This document shows, in pieces, positions 62,239-64,000 of a stretch of DNA of 64,000 nt. The notes under the pieces are model-generated. The model was given only the letters and a program-made list of their open reading frames with translations, did no database searches and had not been told where the DNA came from. The position numbers were made by a program, and so were the translations under genes. Each line of letters opens with the position of its first letter. Within the stretch, counting starts at the first letter, position 1. Where the stretch lies: positions 930,001-994,000 of the forward strand of contig NZ_CP045542.1 in assembly GCF_009792315.1 (NCBI RefSeq), read 5' to 3'. This stretch comes from Mycoplasma sp. NEAQ87857. Lineage in GTDB: Bacteria; Bacillota_I; Bacilli_A; Mycoplasmatales; Metamycoplasmataceae.

Positions 62239-64000
62239 TTATTCTGTTCCTTCATCGCTAATCCCAATATAATCTTTTAAAAAGATATCTCAAAGAATTT
62301 TAGGTACTGAATAAGTGTTATAGTCGTTTTCATATTGTTTTATGGTTGTTATAAAAGCACATAATCAGTCAAATTTTTCTTTGTACTTTTTAACGTTATT
62401 AAAACTCCCTTTTTGAAATTCTTTAATTAAGATTTCTTCATTAAAATCTTTATATTTTTCTTTGAATAGAATTTCAATCATTTTATCTAACTTATCACGT
62501 GTAATATCTACTTTTTCAATACTATCATCATTATAAATTTCAAATTCCTTAATTAATTCTTGTCTTTCTACATTAGTTGTTTTATCACTTCATCATCTAA
62601 AATCAAAATCACTATAATGATCTGGTATTTCATTATAATCATATGAAGAAAGTTTTTCAAATTTTGATATATAGTATTTTCTATCTTCATCATCACTTAC
62701 TTTTAATAATAAGTTTTTTAAGATATATAAATAATCATTAAGCACATCGTCTAATTTTTCAAAGTTTTTAATAAAATTTCTCATAAAAGAATTTGTGATT
62801 TGTTTGGGATTTGGATTTTGTTTGTAATATCCATTTTTTATTCAATAATTTTTAATATTTATTAAACTTTTTGCTACAGCTCATTCTTCTCATTGTAATC
62901 CAAAATTAAAAAGTAAATTTTCTTTAAAAATTACATCCTTTTTATCTTTGTTATTAAGGTATTTTTTAGCTGCATATAAAAAAATATGTTTATATTCTTC
63001 ATTATTATGTTCAATGATTTTTGTATCGTAATTGCTGTCATTATACTTAGGTCAATCAAATGGTCCAATTTTATCTAAATTCATTAATACACCATTATTA
63101 AACAATTCATTAATAATGTTTCTTAACTCATCATCTACTAATTTTAAATAATCTTCTGCTTTTATTTCTAAATCAACATTTAGACTAACATTTAAATCAT
63201 TAAATTCTTTTTCTTTTTCTAGTAATCAGGCTATGTTTTTATTAATTTCATTTAACCTTTTTACATAATCATTACTATGAGTTTTTTCAATATGATTGTT
63301 TTCATCAGGATGATTGTCAAATCCAAACTCTGTATCAACAAATAAACGATTATCTAGAACTAATCATCATCAATTACTATGATCACCTTTTTCATAATAA
63401 TCTTTAATATCACTAAAATTGAAATTTCTTGCATTGCCGTCTAATTTCTTTGTCATCTTAATAAATTGTAATTTTGGATTAAGACCATTTAATTCTTTAG
63501 AATTATCATTATTGATAACATATCAAGCTTTTTGCATTATTTTTTTAATAGCCCCATCCTTAATTTTAGAAACCAATGAAAAGTTTATATTATTGAATCA
63601 ACGATTTGATAATGCAAAATACATAACATCATTACTTTGTCAATCTAAAACCTTAGGAATTGAATTTGAAAATTCAGCAAATTCTTCAAATAATTCTTTA
63701 CCATTAAATTTACTATAAAAGTTTAAGAAGTATCAAACTTTATAAACGCTTAACATTTTTTCATATTTTTCTTCTTGAGAAAAAGCGTTTCAAAGATCAT
63801 TAAATCTTCAAGCTGACATATTTCCATCATAACTAAACTCTAAATATTTATCAAAAGCTTCTAAGGTATTTATTAATTCTTGTAATGTGGTTTCTGCTGT
63901 TGGTACTTTATATTCATTAATCTTTATTCGCACAGGGTTTAAAAGTGTGTTTTCATCAATAGTTTTAATTTTATTAGGTTCTTTTAAAGAAATTTTTTCT
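62239..64000 (-). CDS. large ICE protein, 5' end beyond the window
   Basis: At least 586 residues, open at the window edge, with UGA as Trp. Rich in Trp, Asn, Lys and Asp. Visible pieces include AWRFNDLWNAFSQEEKYEKM, WWWLVLDNRLFVDTEFGFD, and a helical end (VPKILWDIFLKDYIGISDEGTE). No Walker or HNH motif is seen in this part, so the catalytic region, if any, is upstream. It sits in the same orientation as, and just upstream of, the ParB-like gene, suggesting a two-gene unit. Function unknown. Confidence 0.6.

Larger units (their letters stand above)
48585..64000. mobile_element. mycoplasma integrative conjugative element (ICE), left part
   Basis: From about 48.6 kb to the window end: a minus-strand UPF0236/Mbov_0401-like ICE transposase, then the transfer genes with a VirB4/TraE ATPase, then accessory genes. 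The left end must lie between the truncated mod (48528) and the transposase stop (48778), but I could not fix an inverted repeat or target duplication. The right end is outside the window. Insertion beside mod may explain its truncation. Confidence 0.8.

Overview
The window comes from a mollicute of the Mycoplasma/Mycoplasmopsis type. The DNA is very AT-rich, UGA reads as tryptophan throughout (for example inside pyruvate kinase, RuvA, L13 and the M42 peptidase), lipoproteins carry short lipoboxes, and the gene set is the reduced glycolytic/acetate set (ROK kinase, pyruvate kinase, acetate kinase). Gene content and ICE architecture resemble the bovis/agalactiae/synoviae side of the group; I cannot name the species.

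Layout. 1-4.6 kb: the 3' end of a PepO-type peptidase, a membrane protein, a complete IS1634-family element and two small lipoproteins. 4.7-10.1 kb: an operon of two large paralogous lipoproteins and a 72-aa protein. 10.1-16 kb: a minus-strand metabolic block (ROK sugar kinase, pyruvate kinase, EngB GTPase, acetate kinase). 16-22 kb: an EzrA-like protein with thiI, tRNA-His, rplK-rplA, SRP RNA, tRNA-Cys, tRNA-Arg and tmcAL. 21.9-25.1 kb: a small lipoprotein family with one decayed copy. 25.4-33.3 kb: rpmF, ruvAB, an M42 peptidase, tRNA-Leu, a Glu-rich membrane protein, an S1-like protein with a divergent Pgi-like protein, and a nuclease/dNMP-kinase pair. 33.4-37.6 kb: a 1198-aa anchored coiled-coil protein and a degenerate Fic-fold protein. 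37.6-46.7 kb: tRNAs, ppa, rpsI-rplM, peptidases, thiol peroxidase, rpmG, nfo, a potassium channel and a LacI-type regulator.

47-48.5 kb: a truncated type III modification methyltransferase carrying an 18-unit GA repeat. In this sequence the gene is out of frame (phase OFF). From about 48.6 kb to the window end lies a mycoplasma integrative conjugative element (ICE). It starts with a minus-strand UPF0236/Mbov_0401-like transposase. A plus-strand transfer operon follows: pilin-like protein, polytopic channel protein, two small soluble proteins, a VirB4/TraE ATPase and another polytopic protein. Beyond it are a decayed primase-helicase fragment, a 130-aa ICE protein and a minus-strand cargo block (DUF3800 protein, a ParB-like DGNRR protein with two decayed copies of its 3' end, and a large protein cut by the window edge).

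The most interesting unlisted signals are two probable small RNAs with complete promoter-terminator units (minus strand, 46743-46852 and 58570-58676), a shared palindrome of the form TGRAAAYRTTTYCA at the lacI-type gene and at ICE promoters, a 19-21 bp perfect hairpin at 57524-57575, the OFF-state methyltransferase, and a Fic protein that has lost its catalytic motif. Where genes work together: rplK/rplA with an L1-binding leader, ruvA/ruvB translationally overlapped, pepP/pip overlapped, and the overlapping ICE transfer genes forming one transcription unit.
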